Assembly: GCF_040802235.1 (NCBI RefSeq)
Contig: NC_133174.1
Location: 105,963,647-106,027,646, forward strand
Direction of reading: 5' to 3'
Source of the DNA: Manis javanica
Lineage: Eukaryota > Chordata > Mammalia > Pholidota > Manidae
Length of the DNA stretch: 64,000 nucleotides
In this document: one piece after another, positions 12,145 through 22,089 of the stretch
Layout of the letters: each line of letters begins with the position of its first letter
Numbering within the stretch: the first letter of the stretch is position 1
Program-made: the position numbers and the translations under genes
Notes under the pieces: generated by a model
Told to the model about the DNA's origin: nothing
The model's input: only the letters and a program-made list of their open reading frames with translations
The model's database searches: none

Positions 12145-12732
12145 TGGAAGCTACCTAAGTGTCCGTCAGTAGATGAATGGATAAAAAAGATGTGGTACAT
12201 ATACACAATGGAATATTATTCAGCCATAAGAAGAAAACAAATCCTGCCATTTGCAACAACATGGATGGAGCTAGAGGATATTATGGTCAGTGAAGTAAGC
12301 CAGGTGGAGAAAGACAAGTAGCAAATTATTTCACTCATATGTGGTGTATAATAACAAAGAAAAAACTAAAGGAACAAAACAGCAGGAGAATCACAGAACC
12401 CAAGAATGGACAAACGGTTACCAAAGGGAAAGGGACTGTGCAGGATGGGTGGGAAGGGATGGATAAGGGCAGGGAAAAGGAAAGGGGGCCTTACGATTAG
12501 CATGTATAATTGGGGGGCATAGGGAGGGATGTGCAACACAGAGAGGACAAGTAGTGAGTCTTCAGCATCTTACTATGCTGATGGACAGTGACTGTAATGG
12601 GGTTTGTTGGGGGGGACTTGGTAAAGGTGGGAGTCTAGTGACCATAATATTCTTCATGTAATTGTAGATTAATGATAGTAAAATGAATTTTAAAAAATGA
12701 AACAAAAAATAAAGTACATTTTTAAATTAAAA

Positions 12733-12749
12733 AAAAGCAAATTCTGTGG
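12733..12749. repeat. Right target-site duplication of the 6-kb L1
   Basis: This is the partner of 6732-6748, directly after the A-rich tail of the L1. Confidence 0.6.
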
Positions 12750-14520
12750 CTTTCTTTATGTTGTACTTATTTGGGTATATCTTATAAATATTCCAGAAAT
12801 TATATAAAATTCCAAAGGCCTGATATATCTTGGTTTAATATTATCATCATAATTCCAGTTAGCATTTAAAAATGTTGTATCTCACAGAAATAACCGCAAT
12901 TCCTTGTCAATTCCATTATAATGAACTCTCATCAGATATTCACCAATGGGTATTTTAAGTCTTTTGTCATTTACAGACAGTTATTGTTTTACTCAGATGC
13001 TTTTATAGTGTTCCTGCAAAACACATCATCTTCAAAGAGAGTCATAGAAGGGACTGGTGAAGACAGGTTTCTAAAAACTTTAAGAGCATAAAAATTAATT
13101 GAGTTAGAATTTCCAGAGCTCCTGAAGAAAACTGGTTTCAAGCAGAACAAAAATTAGTAACATGGGACTAAATGAACTGAGGAGGACGATCATAATTTTT
13201 ATGATTGAAGCATTGCTGGTTCTTTAATGTTTTATCTTTCCAAATTTGGAGAAACCCTTTCTCTTAAGCTGTTTATGACTTATACAACAATTTGGTAAAT
13301 TATACCTTTGTAAAGATTAAACATTTTACTTTTTCTCTTTATCTGATCACTCTAGAATTTGGAAACTCTTAAGTATTCTTTTTTATAGCAAAACAGCTGT
13401 TTATGTAAGTTCAGTGAGAATCTATTTTCCTTTTAAGAGAACATAATTAGAAATATTGGTTATATTACCAAGGCTTTGACTAGAATATCATGTTTGAGAG
13501 AGATATGCACAGACACAAATATAACCAGGCAGTTTTTAAAAACTAAGGTTGACTTTATGGAGCTAATATAACCTTTGGAAAAACTGGCCTGGTACTTTGC
13601 TTACAAAGTTCCAGCAAAGCAGTCTTAAAGAGCTTATACGGTTAATCATTATTCTTGCTACACTTAGGTAAAAAACCAGGCCAAGTTTAATGGAAACAAA
13701 TTTGTTTCACTGTATCTTTGGTAAAAAAAAAAAATGGGGGTAATTGTTGAAAGAGAAATTATGTTTGCACCTTTGTGTATATTAGCTTCTAATCCTTCAG
13801 TGGGGTTTTTCTTTGACCTATTTGACTTTGATTGGGTTGCGTCTTGGAGACCATGATTTTGAAGTACAACTCAGACACTGGGAATTAACCTGCTTATAAT
13901 AATCATTGTAATGTGGTGTACTGTATTCTCTCAAAAGCTTTAAACACATGTTTGCCACCACTAACCACCAAGCAAATGATCTCCCTAAGACTGGAACGCC
14001 AGAAAAGGAATGAAGAAAATGATCATCTAAAAAACTGTGAGCCTTAAGTTGTAACCTGCGAATACCACAAAAAGAATCAACAAAATCTGTGACAACTTCA
14101 GAGCAGTAGCTGTGAATGATGCTAATACCTTAAATTTTGGTTACATCTCTCAGTTTGTCTGAGAGTTCAATCAAAAGGGGACAACTGTCAAAAAAGAGAC
14201 AATAGGTCCAAAATGGAGTCACATATATGAAGCCCTACATCTGTAAACCAAGACATAATACCTAATCTAATTGCAAGCTTCAGTCTTCCCCAGGAATGTC
14301 TCTGACTTCCAATAAGACTCTAAAGGTGGGATTTTCACAAAAATTGGTGAGGGCTTCATAATGTTTTAAATTGGCCTTGAAAAATTAACTTTGTGATGAC
14401 CGTTGTGTACCTTAGTAAAGATGTCATATAGTCATACAAACTTTCAGTGTAAAGGTCTGAGCCTCTACATTTTTTTGAATTCTACAATTTTTGAATTTTA
14501 CAGTTGAAATTTACAATTTA
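12750..14520. other. Intergenic, no gene seen
   Basis: The stretch is AT-rich with no long open frame and no repeat I can name with confidence. A-runs occur near 13,725. Sequence around 13,960-14,370 may derive from an old retroviral insertion, but I cannot support that. Confidence 0.45.
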
Positions 14521-14524
14521 CAAT

Positions 14525-14735
14525 CACAATATAGGTAGGTCATGGGAGTGGTAGCACAGCTCGGAGAATACAATTAATGACTCTATAACATCTTACTACA
14601 CTGATTGTCGGTGACTGCAGTGGAGTGGGTGAGGACTTGATGATATGGGAGAATGTTGAACCACTGTGTTGTGTATGAGGAACCATCATAAGATTGTATA
14701 TCAAAGATACTTGAATAAAAAAAACAAACCAAACA
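14525..14735 (+). mobile_element. LINE-1 3'-end fragment (older copy of the lineage L1)
   Basis: It follows the L1 3' UTR order seen at 12.5 kb and 30.6 kb, diverged: the CTCTATAACATCTTACTACACTG-like block, a GTGACTGCAGTGGAGTGGGT block, a TATATCAAAGATACTTGAAT block and an A-rich tail. Confidence 0.75.
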
Positions 14736-14744
14736 TGAATCCTC

Positions 14745-14965
14745 AAGCTGGACTGCTTGGGTTTGAATGTCTCTCCACTATTTACTAGCTATGAGTCCTT
14801 GAACAAAATTTTTAATGTTTCTGTCTCTTTTTTTCTTTACCTGTAAAAACAAAGTAATACTAGTTCTTACTTTATAGGGTTATTGTGAGGATTAAATGAG
14901 CAAGTATTTGTAAAGCTTTTAGCACATATGCAGCAGACAGTAAATGTTACATGTGTTTGTTAAAT
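14745..14965 (+). mobile_element. MIR SINE
   Basis: The MIR order is visible: TTTGAATG..., TTACTAGCTATGAGTCCTTGA, a T-rich CTTTACCTGTAAAA segment and GGGTTATTGTGAGGATTAAATGAG. Confidence 0.8.
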
Positions 14966-15079
14966 AAAAATTAATTAATTTAACAATCTTTAATTTATGC
15001 CCCTTTAGAAGTCTGCTGAAGGTTAAAAAAACGCAACCAATTCTTAATTACTAAATGTAATAAATTCTTCAGTTCTTAG

Positions 15080-15640
15080 CTAATGTGATCTTCCAGCAAC
15101 ACTTGACATGGTAGACCATGAGGTTCTCCTTTGAATTCTCCCTTTATTTCCTGGATACCTCTTTCCTGGTTCTTGCTATAACTCTTGATATTTTCTACTC
15201 AATTTCTTTTATAATTTCCTTGGGGTTCTGTTTTGGTCCTTTTCCTGTCTTACTCTATAACTCAATAAATCTGATGGAAAAAAATTCTCCAAACCCTTCA
15301 CATAATATAAAAGTTCCTCTACAATCTTATTTCTGCTTATCTCTTCAGACTCATCTTTCAGTAACCCACCACATGGAATGACTTGAACTTTCCAAAGTGT
15401 GCTGGTAGTGCTGTTTACTCTGCCAGGAAATATCCTTCCTACCCGTACAATTATTCCCTAATTTTTCAAGTCTTAAATGAATTACCTTAGGTGGATATTA
15501 TCCTTTAAATCTCATGTATATTTTGTAGATTACCAGCATTCCTGGAGCCTAACAAAGTAAGAAGCTCAGTATTTGTTGATGGATTGAATTATAGCACCTG
15601 AATTAATATTTGCATGCCTTACCTGTCTTCAGGTAATTGT
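15080..15640 (+). mobile_element. LINE-2 fragment
   Basis: It opens with the recognisable ACACTTGACATGGTAGACCATG and a TCTTTCCTGGTTCTTGC stretch of the L2 ORF2, followed by decayed L2 sequence. Stops are present, so it is a fossil. Confidence 0.6.
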
Positions 15641-16219
15641 ATATACCTTGAGACAAAGATTTATTATTTATTAATCTTTAGGTCCTTGGTGTTAAGCAAT
15701 AACTTAAATACAGCAAATAGCTAAATAATTTACATTTTAAAATCTCTTCATTTATGTTCTGATTTCTATAACAACTGAACTAGTTTTCAGCCCTCAGAAT
15801 TTATAAATTTGACTTTTATTTCCTCTGAAGAACAAGTGATACAAAGGATTTCTCCATCATTTAAAAATAAGGTATATGGAGCAGTATTTAGGTAATTAGA
15901 GGAACAACTACATTTTCCTTAAGAAATGTTGTGGACACGCCTTTAGGGAAGTCATCAAAAAGTGTGTGGTACTGCAAGCATGTGGACAGACCCTAACTGC
16001 TAGATTGTGGTAGCTGTTCAAATATGAAAGCAGCAGAGAGAACCAGTCCATCCATCAAGAACATTGTTTTATTTGCTCTGAATGGCAACAGCAAAGAGGA
16101 GAAATGGATTCCTCTAAGAGCTACCAAAGGCAAGGATTAAAAGGTCACAGAAAAAAGAAGTTGTGGCTAACTGGGTGGTAAAATGTACAGAACAAACTGC
16201 TTTCAAAAAAAGCAGGGAA

Positions 16220-16427
16220 AAAAGTGGGCGGGTCTTCCTTTTTGCTGCTGTTTTTCCGTTCAGCCAAGTTCCTGCTTTGAATCCGGGTATATGAGAAGCT
16301 CCACCCCTTGGGCCTTAGCAATCACGAAGGGAAGGACTGTGATTGGTTGACAAGTTTTGTCCAGCCCTTAGAGCATGGGAAGATGCGCTACGCAAGTTTA
16401 CGTCAGTGTGCCCGGCGGTTGGACCGG
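16220..16427 (+). promoter_or_regulatory. Compact TATA-less promoter with GC box, CCAAT and CRE-like site
   Basis: A GC/CACCC-type box GTGGGCGGG lies at about 16,224-16,232, an inverted CCAAT box (ATTGG) at 16,342-16,346 and TTACGTCA, a CRE/ATF-type octamer, at 16,398-16,405. The local G+C and CpG content (CGCTACGC, GCCCGGCGGTTGGACCGG) stands out from the AT-rich surroundings. The CRE-like site lies 23 bases before the ATG at 16,428. TATA-less promoters with a proximal CRE are common in post-meiotic male germ-cell genes (CREM targets). Assigning this gene to that class is inference. Confidence 0.6.
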
Positions 16428-16518
16428 ATGGCTTCACTTTTCAGCCGAACACTTTCTGGGAAGATGCTGACAGGCCCTAAAAATGAACAAAAAATGACCT
16501 TTCTAAATACACCTCTAG
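16428..16518 (+). CDS. Exon 1 of the RS-heptad gene (start exon)
   Basis: From the ATG at 16,428 the exon reads MASLFSRTLSGKM... for 30 codons plus one base, ending CTCTAG before the donor GTATGT (16,519). An in-frame ATG at 16,383 would add 15 residues rich in R (MRYASLRQCARRLDR). The first ATG has A at -3; the second has C at -3 but G at +4, so the start is undecided. If transcription begins close to the CRE-like site, the 16,428 start would be used. The leftover G joins GT of exon 2 to make a glycine codon. Confidence 0.6.
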
Positions 16519-16539
16519 GTATGTAGATCACAGATCCAA

Positions 16540-17095
16540 CCCCTGGTAGTCTGCGCTACCAGGCTTGAGCAAGACGGGCTTAGGCCAGGCTGGAAGTGAC
16601 CCTGTTAGGCACACACCCCTTCCCACCCTAAACTTCTAGCTGAACCAGTTGGTTAAAGTCTCGGCCAGCTCTGCCCCTCCCCCTTCCTTTCTCACACTTC
16701 CAGCCCTCTTAGGTGGGAAACTGGTCGAAGTTGACAGAAATTGTGTGGGACATAAGGATGGCTGGGAGGGGTCAGGTGGGGGAAATAAAAAGCGGCTATC
16801 TTCATAAACTTTATTCTTCTCAGAAACGGTAGCAAGCTACTTGCTCCCCTTCATACATAGGTCCACAAGTGGACTCTGCCCAATCTGCCTCACAATCTGT
16901 CACACTAGCTCTTTGAAGTTTGAGTCCGTGTCACAAGTGACTGAGTTCCAGAGGTAGGAAGAGCAAGTCTTAGGCTAGTTTTGAAGTGTGGTAGTAGTTG
17001 GTAGCAAGACTGGGCAAAGGAGTGATTTATTTGCTCACTTGCTTGTTGGTGCTTATTCACCACATTTCCCATCTGCTGGTGCCCTCTAGTCTCTT
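16540..17095 (+). other. Start of intron 1, promoter-proximal, no repeat recognised
   Basis: This is moderately G+C-rich sequence without long open frames, between exon 1 and the purine-rich repeat. Confidence 0.5.
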
Positions 17096-17099
17096 ACCT

Positions 17100-18290
17100 T
17101 AGACCTCCGCATGCTACCATCCACTTTAGAAATGCAGATGGGGATAGGAGGAGAGTGGGTGGAATTCATAAACGAGGAGAGAGGTAGCCGAGAGAGGAGG
17201 CTGACTTGAGAAATGTGTGAGTGAGGGCAGCAGAGCAGGGAAGGGGAAAATGTCAGCAATGGAGAAAGAAGCAAAGCATCGAGGGCAACTTAGAAATCAG
17301 AGGCGGAGAAGCGGGAACGGCAAAACTTGGAAATGGGAAGAGCAGTGTAGAGATTTCATCTTAGAGATGAGGATGGGAGAGCAGGGAGGACTAAGCTTAG
17401 AAATGGCAGGGTGAGAGAGGGGGGATGGTGGGAGAGGTGGTGGAGAAGGGTGGGGGTGGGCGTGTGGGGGAGCGGTGGGGGTGCTGTGGGAGGAGGAGGG
17501 TAGCCCGAGTGTCAGGACAGGGAAGGAATGCAGGAGGCAGCAGCGGTGAGGGGGCAGGCTGCTGGAAGGGAGAGAGCTAACCTGTGGTGTGAGGTGGGGA
17601 GTTGGGCAGGAGGTGGTAGGGGGTTGTGGGGAGGAGGGAGAGGGCAAGTAGGGAAAGGAAAGCGCACCATAGAAATGAGGTGGGGAGGGATATAGAGGGC
17701 ATATCTTAGAAATAGAGGGAAAAGATGTGAGGGTGGAGGAGAAAAACATGAAAAGCAGACAGAAATGAAGGGAGTACAGCAGGTAGCAGTGATTTAGAGA
17801 TGAAGGGGTAAAGTAGAGCAGGGAAGCCAACTTAAAAAAAGAGAAGGGAAAGCAGAGAAGGAAGGTGGACCTTAATAGTGGGGAGGGAAGGGAAGGAAAG
17901 CTGACTTTAGAAATGGAAAGAGTAGAGTTGGGATGGAAGACCTTAGAAATGAGGGGGAAACTTAAAAATGGAAGGGCACAGAGCAGGGAAGGATAGGTAG
18001 GATGGGCTTTAGAAACGAAGAGCGAGGAGCAGAAGGGGTTCAGACCTAAAATATGAGAAAGGGAGCAGCAGTAAGGGCAATTGCTGTAAGTGGGGAGAGG
18101 AGAGGGAGGAGCAGGGAGAGTGGGCCTAAGGAATGAGGATGGAAGCATAAATAGAAGGGCAGGCCTCAGAATGAGCAGAGCATTGCAGCCAGGGAGGACC
18201 TTAGAAGTGGCAGGGAGCAGGCAGAGTGGACCTTAGAAATGTGGCTGAGGGAGCTAGGCAGGGATGGTAGACTTTTGAAATGAAAGGGGA
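17100..18290 (+). repeat. Purine-rich degenerate minisatellite (core CTTAGAAATG in GA/GGGA-rich spacers)
   Basis: About 1.2 kb of the plus strand is overwhelmingly G and A. The core (C)TTAGAAATG or a close variant recurs at irregular spacing, for example near 17,125, 17,289, 17,395, 17,704, 17,907, 17,942, 17,953, 18,010, 18,205 and 18,231, separated by GGGAGAGCAGGGA-like spacers. It lies 0.6 kb downstream of exon 1, inside intron 1. Such strand asymmetry can form triplex (H-DNA) or R-loop structures; that is known for polypurine tracts and only inferred here. The open frames across it on the minus strand are low-complexity serine/proline/leucine artefacts. Confidence 0.75.
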
Positions 18291-19095
18291 TTATTTGTCT
18301 TTTTATTGTTGAGTTTTAAGGGTTCTTCATGTATTGTGGATACTAGCCCCTTCTCAGATATACAATTTACAAATATTTTCTCCTGTTTTGTGGGTTGTCT
18401 TTTGACTTTCTTAATAGTATCCTTTAAAGCACAAAACTTTAATTTTGATGAAGTACAATTTAATAATTTTTCTTTTGCTTTTATGCTTTGTTATCTTTTC
18501 TAAAAAATTATGAAGATTTACCCTTAAGTTTCCTCCTAAGAGTTTTCTAGTTTTAACTTTGACATTTACATCTCTGATCAGTTTGGGGTTTTTTGCATAT
18601 AGTGTGAGGTGGGATCCATCTTTTACATGTGGATATCCTGCGGTTCCAACATCACTTGTCAAAAACACTATTCTTTCCCCTATTGAATGGTCATCTTGGT
18701 GGACTTCCTTTCTTCATTTTTTTGGATAATTCATTGCTAGTGTACAGAAATAAAATTTATTTTGTTTATGGATCTTGAATCCTGTAACCTTGCTAAATTT
18801 GTTTATTAGCTCTAATTTGTGTGTGTGTCCTTAGGATTTCCTGTATACAACATCATGGCATGAATAGAGATAGTTTTGCTTTTAAAAAAAAAAGTAATGT
18901 GGTTGCTTTTCACTTCTTTTTCTTAACTAATTGCCCTGACTAGAATTTCCAATGGAATGTTAAATAAATGTGGTGACAGTGAACATCCCTGACTTGTTTC
19001 TGATCTTAGGGGGAAAGCTTTCAGTCTGTCACTGTTAATCATCATTTCAGCTATGGGTTTTTAGTAGATGCCTTTTATGAGGCTAAAGAAGCTAT
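18290..19095 (-). mobile_element. Old LINE-1 (L1M-type) ORF2 fragments
   Basis: The reverse complement follows the L1 ORF2 region downstream of RT (blocks corresponding to TTTTGACAAGTGATGTTGGAAC and AAGGGGCTAGTATCCA) at 18,290-18,720. RT-domain sequence follows at 18,730-19,090, including the complement of ATGGCTGATAGCTTCTTT-like text. It is heavily diverged with many stops. Confidence 0.75.
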
Positions 19096-19344
19096 CAGCC
19101 TTCCTCTCTTACCTCTGAGGAGGAATGGCTACAAATAGTACCTAAGAGATGTTTGTTTTATTTTTTATTTTAAGACATTTTAAACAATCTATTTCATGAT
19201 CAGTATCAACAAGTTTTACCCTTTTAAGACAGTTTGTGGATTCTAGGCTGCTACTTGCCTCCCCCACTCCCCCCCCAGCTCCAAAGTGAGTTCCAAAATA
19301 TTTTGTGGCATTAAAATGACTTCTCAAAAATAATGTTTCATCAC

Positions 19345-19735
19345 TGGGCAGTACTGGAACTCTGATGAGGCAAGTGAGGCAACTTGCCAAGGGTACAACA
19401 TCCAAGGAGGCACCAAAAATTCAGTAATCAAGGTAAATAATGTTTTACTGAAATATTTTTGAAAATCACATGGACAAATTACAGCCCTCTGGCTGGTTAC
19501 CTGTTTTGTAAATAAATTATTTTTGTAAATAAAGGAATTAGAGTGAGGCAAAGTTGTGCAAGTATAGGGTCTGAGCTGATCTTTTTGCCATTAATATTTT
19601 TCATTTTTGAAAATATTGTGTTAAATATTATTTTTATCTTGAAGACTGAATTTTTTACCTTAAATTTTATGCCTGAGGCTAGTGCCTCACTTGCCTTACT
19701 CCAGGAACTTTCCTTTTACTGGAACCTTAATTGCA
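19345..19735. mobile_element. Non-autonomous DNA transposon fossil with inverted ends
   Basis: The left end has GAGGCAAGTGAGGCAACTTGCC (about 19,366-19,387); the right end has TGCCTCACTTGCCTTA (about 19,684-19,699), its inverted complement over 14-15 bases. The inside is AT-rich with no coding capacity. The outer flanks also show weak complementarity (CTGGAACTC versus CCAGGAACT). The family name is not certain; it fits an ancient hAT-like MITE. Confidence 0.55.
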
Positions 19736-19929
19736 GGAAAGTTCCAGGACTGAGGGGAATTTACAGCATGGAGGTAAAAACTAATGCTTCCTGTACTTTT
19801 CTTTCTGCGGATTTCACTGATTGGTGTTTTAGCAGCTGCTTATAGAGGTAAAATTATAAATTGATAAGTGGTCAAAGCAATTGGTTTCTCTCAAAAATCA
19901 GAGAAATACAGGCCACAGTTGCAGAGGTG

Positions 19930-20112
19930 CCTGGTCCCAAAGAGTTGGTGGTTATGTGACCTTGTACAAGTTGCTTTAACTCTTGGAGCCTGAGTTTCTT
20001 CAATTGAGCAGTATCCGCATCATAGAGTTGTTGAAGATTAGATAAGATAATACAGGTAATGTGCACAAAGTATGGTGCCTGGCATGTGGAAAAAGTTGAG
20101 TAAATGTTTGCT
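19930..20112 (+). mobile_element. MIR SINE
   Basis: Core blocks: TTATGTGACCTTGTACAAGT, GAGCCTGAGTTTCTTC, TAGAGTTGTTGAAGATTAGA and TGGTGCCTGGCATGTGG...GTAAATGTTTG. Confidence 0.8.
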
Positions 20113-20114
20113 GT

Positions 20115-21215
20115 ATGTCTTTCAGAAAGCAGGCCTAAAGGCTCATGTTTAGGTAGCTAGCAATTGGACAAGCTGGCGTAGCTACCTCTTCTCTCTCTGG
20201 ATTTGGATGTCAAATATAGAGGTGTAGTAGACTTGAGAGACATGAAGAAGTATAGGTTGAAAGGTGGGTGTAAACAGTAGATAATGTTGAGCTCTGGGAG
20301 ACTGAGAGGAGTGGTGGTTTGGTGTAATTTGGACAATAGCAGATTCAAGGGATATAGGAGGCACTGTCATGTAAGTAGATGATTATAGTTAGGAGACTAT
20401 TAGAGTTGGGTTTGGAAATGATTGGCTCAAATCATAGTTGAAAGACTGAGGAAAGATGTTGAGTTGAATATATGGTGCTCATGTTTAGGTAGCAGCTCAT
20501 GAATTGGAGGTTGCATATGAGGGTAAGATCTTATAATCATAGGGTTGTAAAAAATATTAAGAGGTAATTGTTTCATGTTCTTAAACAGTCGTTCTCCATA
20601 TCCTTATTAATGCCATTTCAGAGTCCGGGTTTTGATCTTTTCAAGGGGAACAGGCAAATCTTTTGATTAGTCACTAAATGCCCTTCCAGTTTGAAACCAA
20701 GAAAATACATCATAAAGAGCAAGTACATGCTGTCTCTAGTTTGTGAGAAAGCCATACTTTTCCAATAAATTTCCCCATGATTTTATTAAAGTGAAAGTAT
20801 TACTTGTAACAATGCATATCTTTGTCTTTGGGTACTTATACATATGCAATAGAAAAGCAATTTTATATTATTTATATATTATATATAATTTTTGTCATTT
20901 ATGTACTTATATATTATGTAAATATGTTATTTATATTGAATGCAAGGATATTACTTCCATTGTAATAACATGTAGTAAAATAGGAAAGGGTTTCACTAAC
21001 TTATTTTCATTCTTGTCCCTACTAAACATTCCCAATGGTATTATAGTCTTCTTTTAAACATAAAAGTAAAAAATTAGACCAAAATTGGGACTGGCAACAG
21101 GAAGTAGGAACTGTACTTCCCTCTTCACCACTTCTACCTAAAGGAAGCTAAGGAAAAAGTACTGTAGTTAGAAAGAGAGGAACTCTTTTTGCTTGCTAGA
21201 TATATTGGATCAGAG
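20115..21215. other. Intron 1, no gene seen
   Basis: The stretch holds an AT-rich tract with TATAT runs at about 20,860-20,940. There are no convincing exons or named repeats. Confidence 0.45.
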
Positions 21216-21611
21216 ATCCATAATGTTTATAAAGCATTCATCTTGTATTAAGCATTGTGCTCGGCACTTAGTACACTGATTAATAAACAATGACCTCTTC
21301 TCAAGTAGTTCACAATCTAGTTGGAGAGGCAGCTGAGTAAATATTCGCAATTATTGTTCTAAGTATTCTGGAAGTATGTATAATGGGAGTTTCTCAGAAA
21401 TTCAGAGGAACCTAAGGCACTGACATTTTTTGAGGTTTCTAGTATTTTAGGTACTTTAAAAATGGCAAAACAGTGTTTACAAAAATCGGGGTGTATTTTA
21501 CATGTTTATAAATAATAAAATAGTACATTCAACACATTCTAAAATACAAGGCAATATAATTATGCTTTCCACAAGAAAATTAAATATATAACTTATATAA
21601 AAATTTATTTA

Positions 21612-21926
21612 CAGTTGACCCTTGAACAACTTGGGTTTGAACTATGCAAGTGCACTTTTATGCAGAGTTTTTTCAATAATGGAAAAAACTTTGGAGACTT
21701 GCTGCAACTTCAAAAAACATTTTCTTTTCTCTGGCTTACATTATTGTAGAATGCAAGATATAATATCTATAACACAAAATATGTGTTGTTTATGTTATGG
21801 GTAAGGCTTCTGGTCAACAGTAGGCCATTAGTAGTTAAGCTTTGGGAGCGTCAAAAGTTATATGTAGGTTTTTGACTACACAGGGGTAAGCACCCCTCAC
21901 TCCCTGCATTGTGCAAAGGTCAGCTG
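21612..21926 (+). mobile_element. Tigger-type (TcMar) DNA transposon, MER8-like
   Basis: It begins CAGTTGACCCTTGAACAACT and ends in the inverted AAAGGTCAGCTG, with TA on both sides (21,610-21,611 and 21,927-21,928), the target duplication of Tc1/mariner elements. About 315 bases long with no transposase, so it is an internally deleted copy. A relative lies inverted at 32.44-32.75 kb. Confidence 0.8.
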
Positions 21927-21959
21927 TATTCACATGGCACTTCAAGCAGTGTGACTTAT

Positions 21960-22085
21960 TTTATTTTTATTTATTTATTTATTTATTGAGGTAAGAACAA
22001 TAAAATGCACAAATCTTAGTATATAGCTTGATGAATAGTATGATCTATTTTAAACTGTATGAGGAATGTTGTTCTTCAATCCTGA
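21960..22085 (-). mobile_element. L1M-type 3'-end remnant
   Basis: After a (TTTA)n stretch comes TTGAGGTAAGAACAATAAAATGCACAAATCTTAG, the inverted 3' UTR of ancient L1M elements. Confidence 0.65.
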
Positions 22086-22089
22086 CAGT

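Larger units (their letters stand above)
6749..12732 (+). mobile_element. Near full-length LINE-1 (about 6 kb), inactive
   Basis: The element starts with GGGATTAAAGATGGCGGCAT, a typical L1 5' start carrying a YY1-like AAGATGGCGG site. It has a 5' UTR of about 620 bases, an open ORF1, an inter-ORF spacer, a broken ORF2 and a 3' UTR ending in an A-rich tail. Imperfect 17-bp target-site duplications flank it, so the insertion is probably complete. ORF2 is interrupted several times and its RT active site is altered. It lies in the same orientation as the L1 at position 1, about 4 kb apart. Confidence 0.92.

Noticed and set aside
16041-16138. Short frame upstream of the promoter (MKAAERTSPSIKN...)
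   Set aside because: Ends in TAA after about 33 codons, with no splice donor in frame and no support.
17297-18148. 283-codon minus-strand frame rich in S, P, L and F
   Set aside because: Low-complexity translation of a purine-rich repeat; no domain, codon pattern or splice context.
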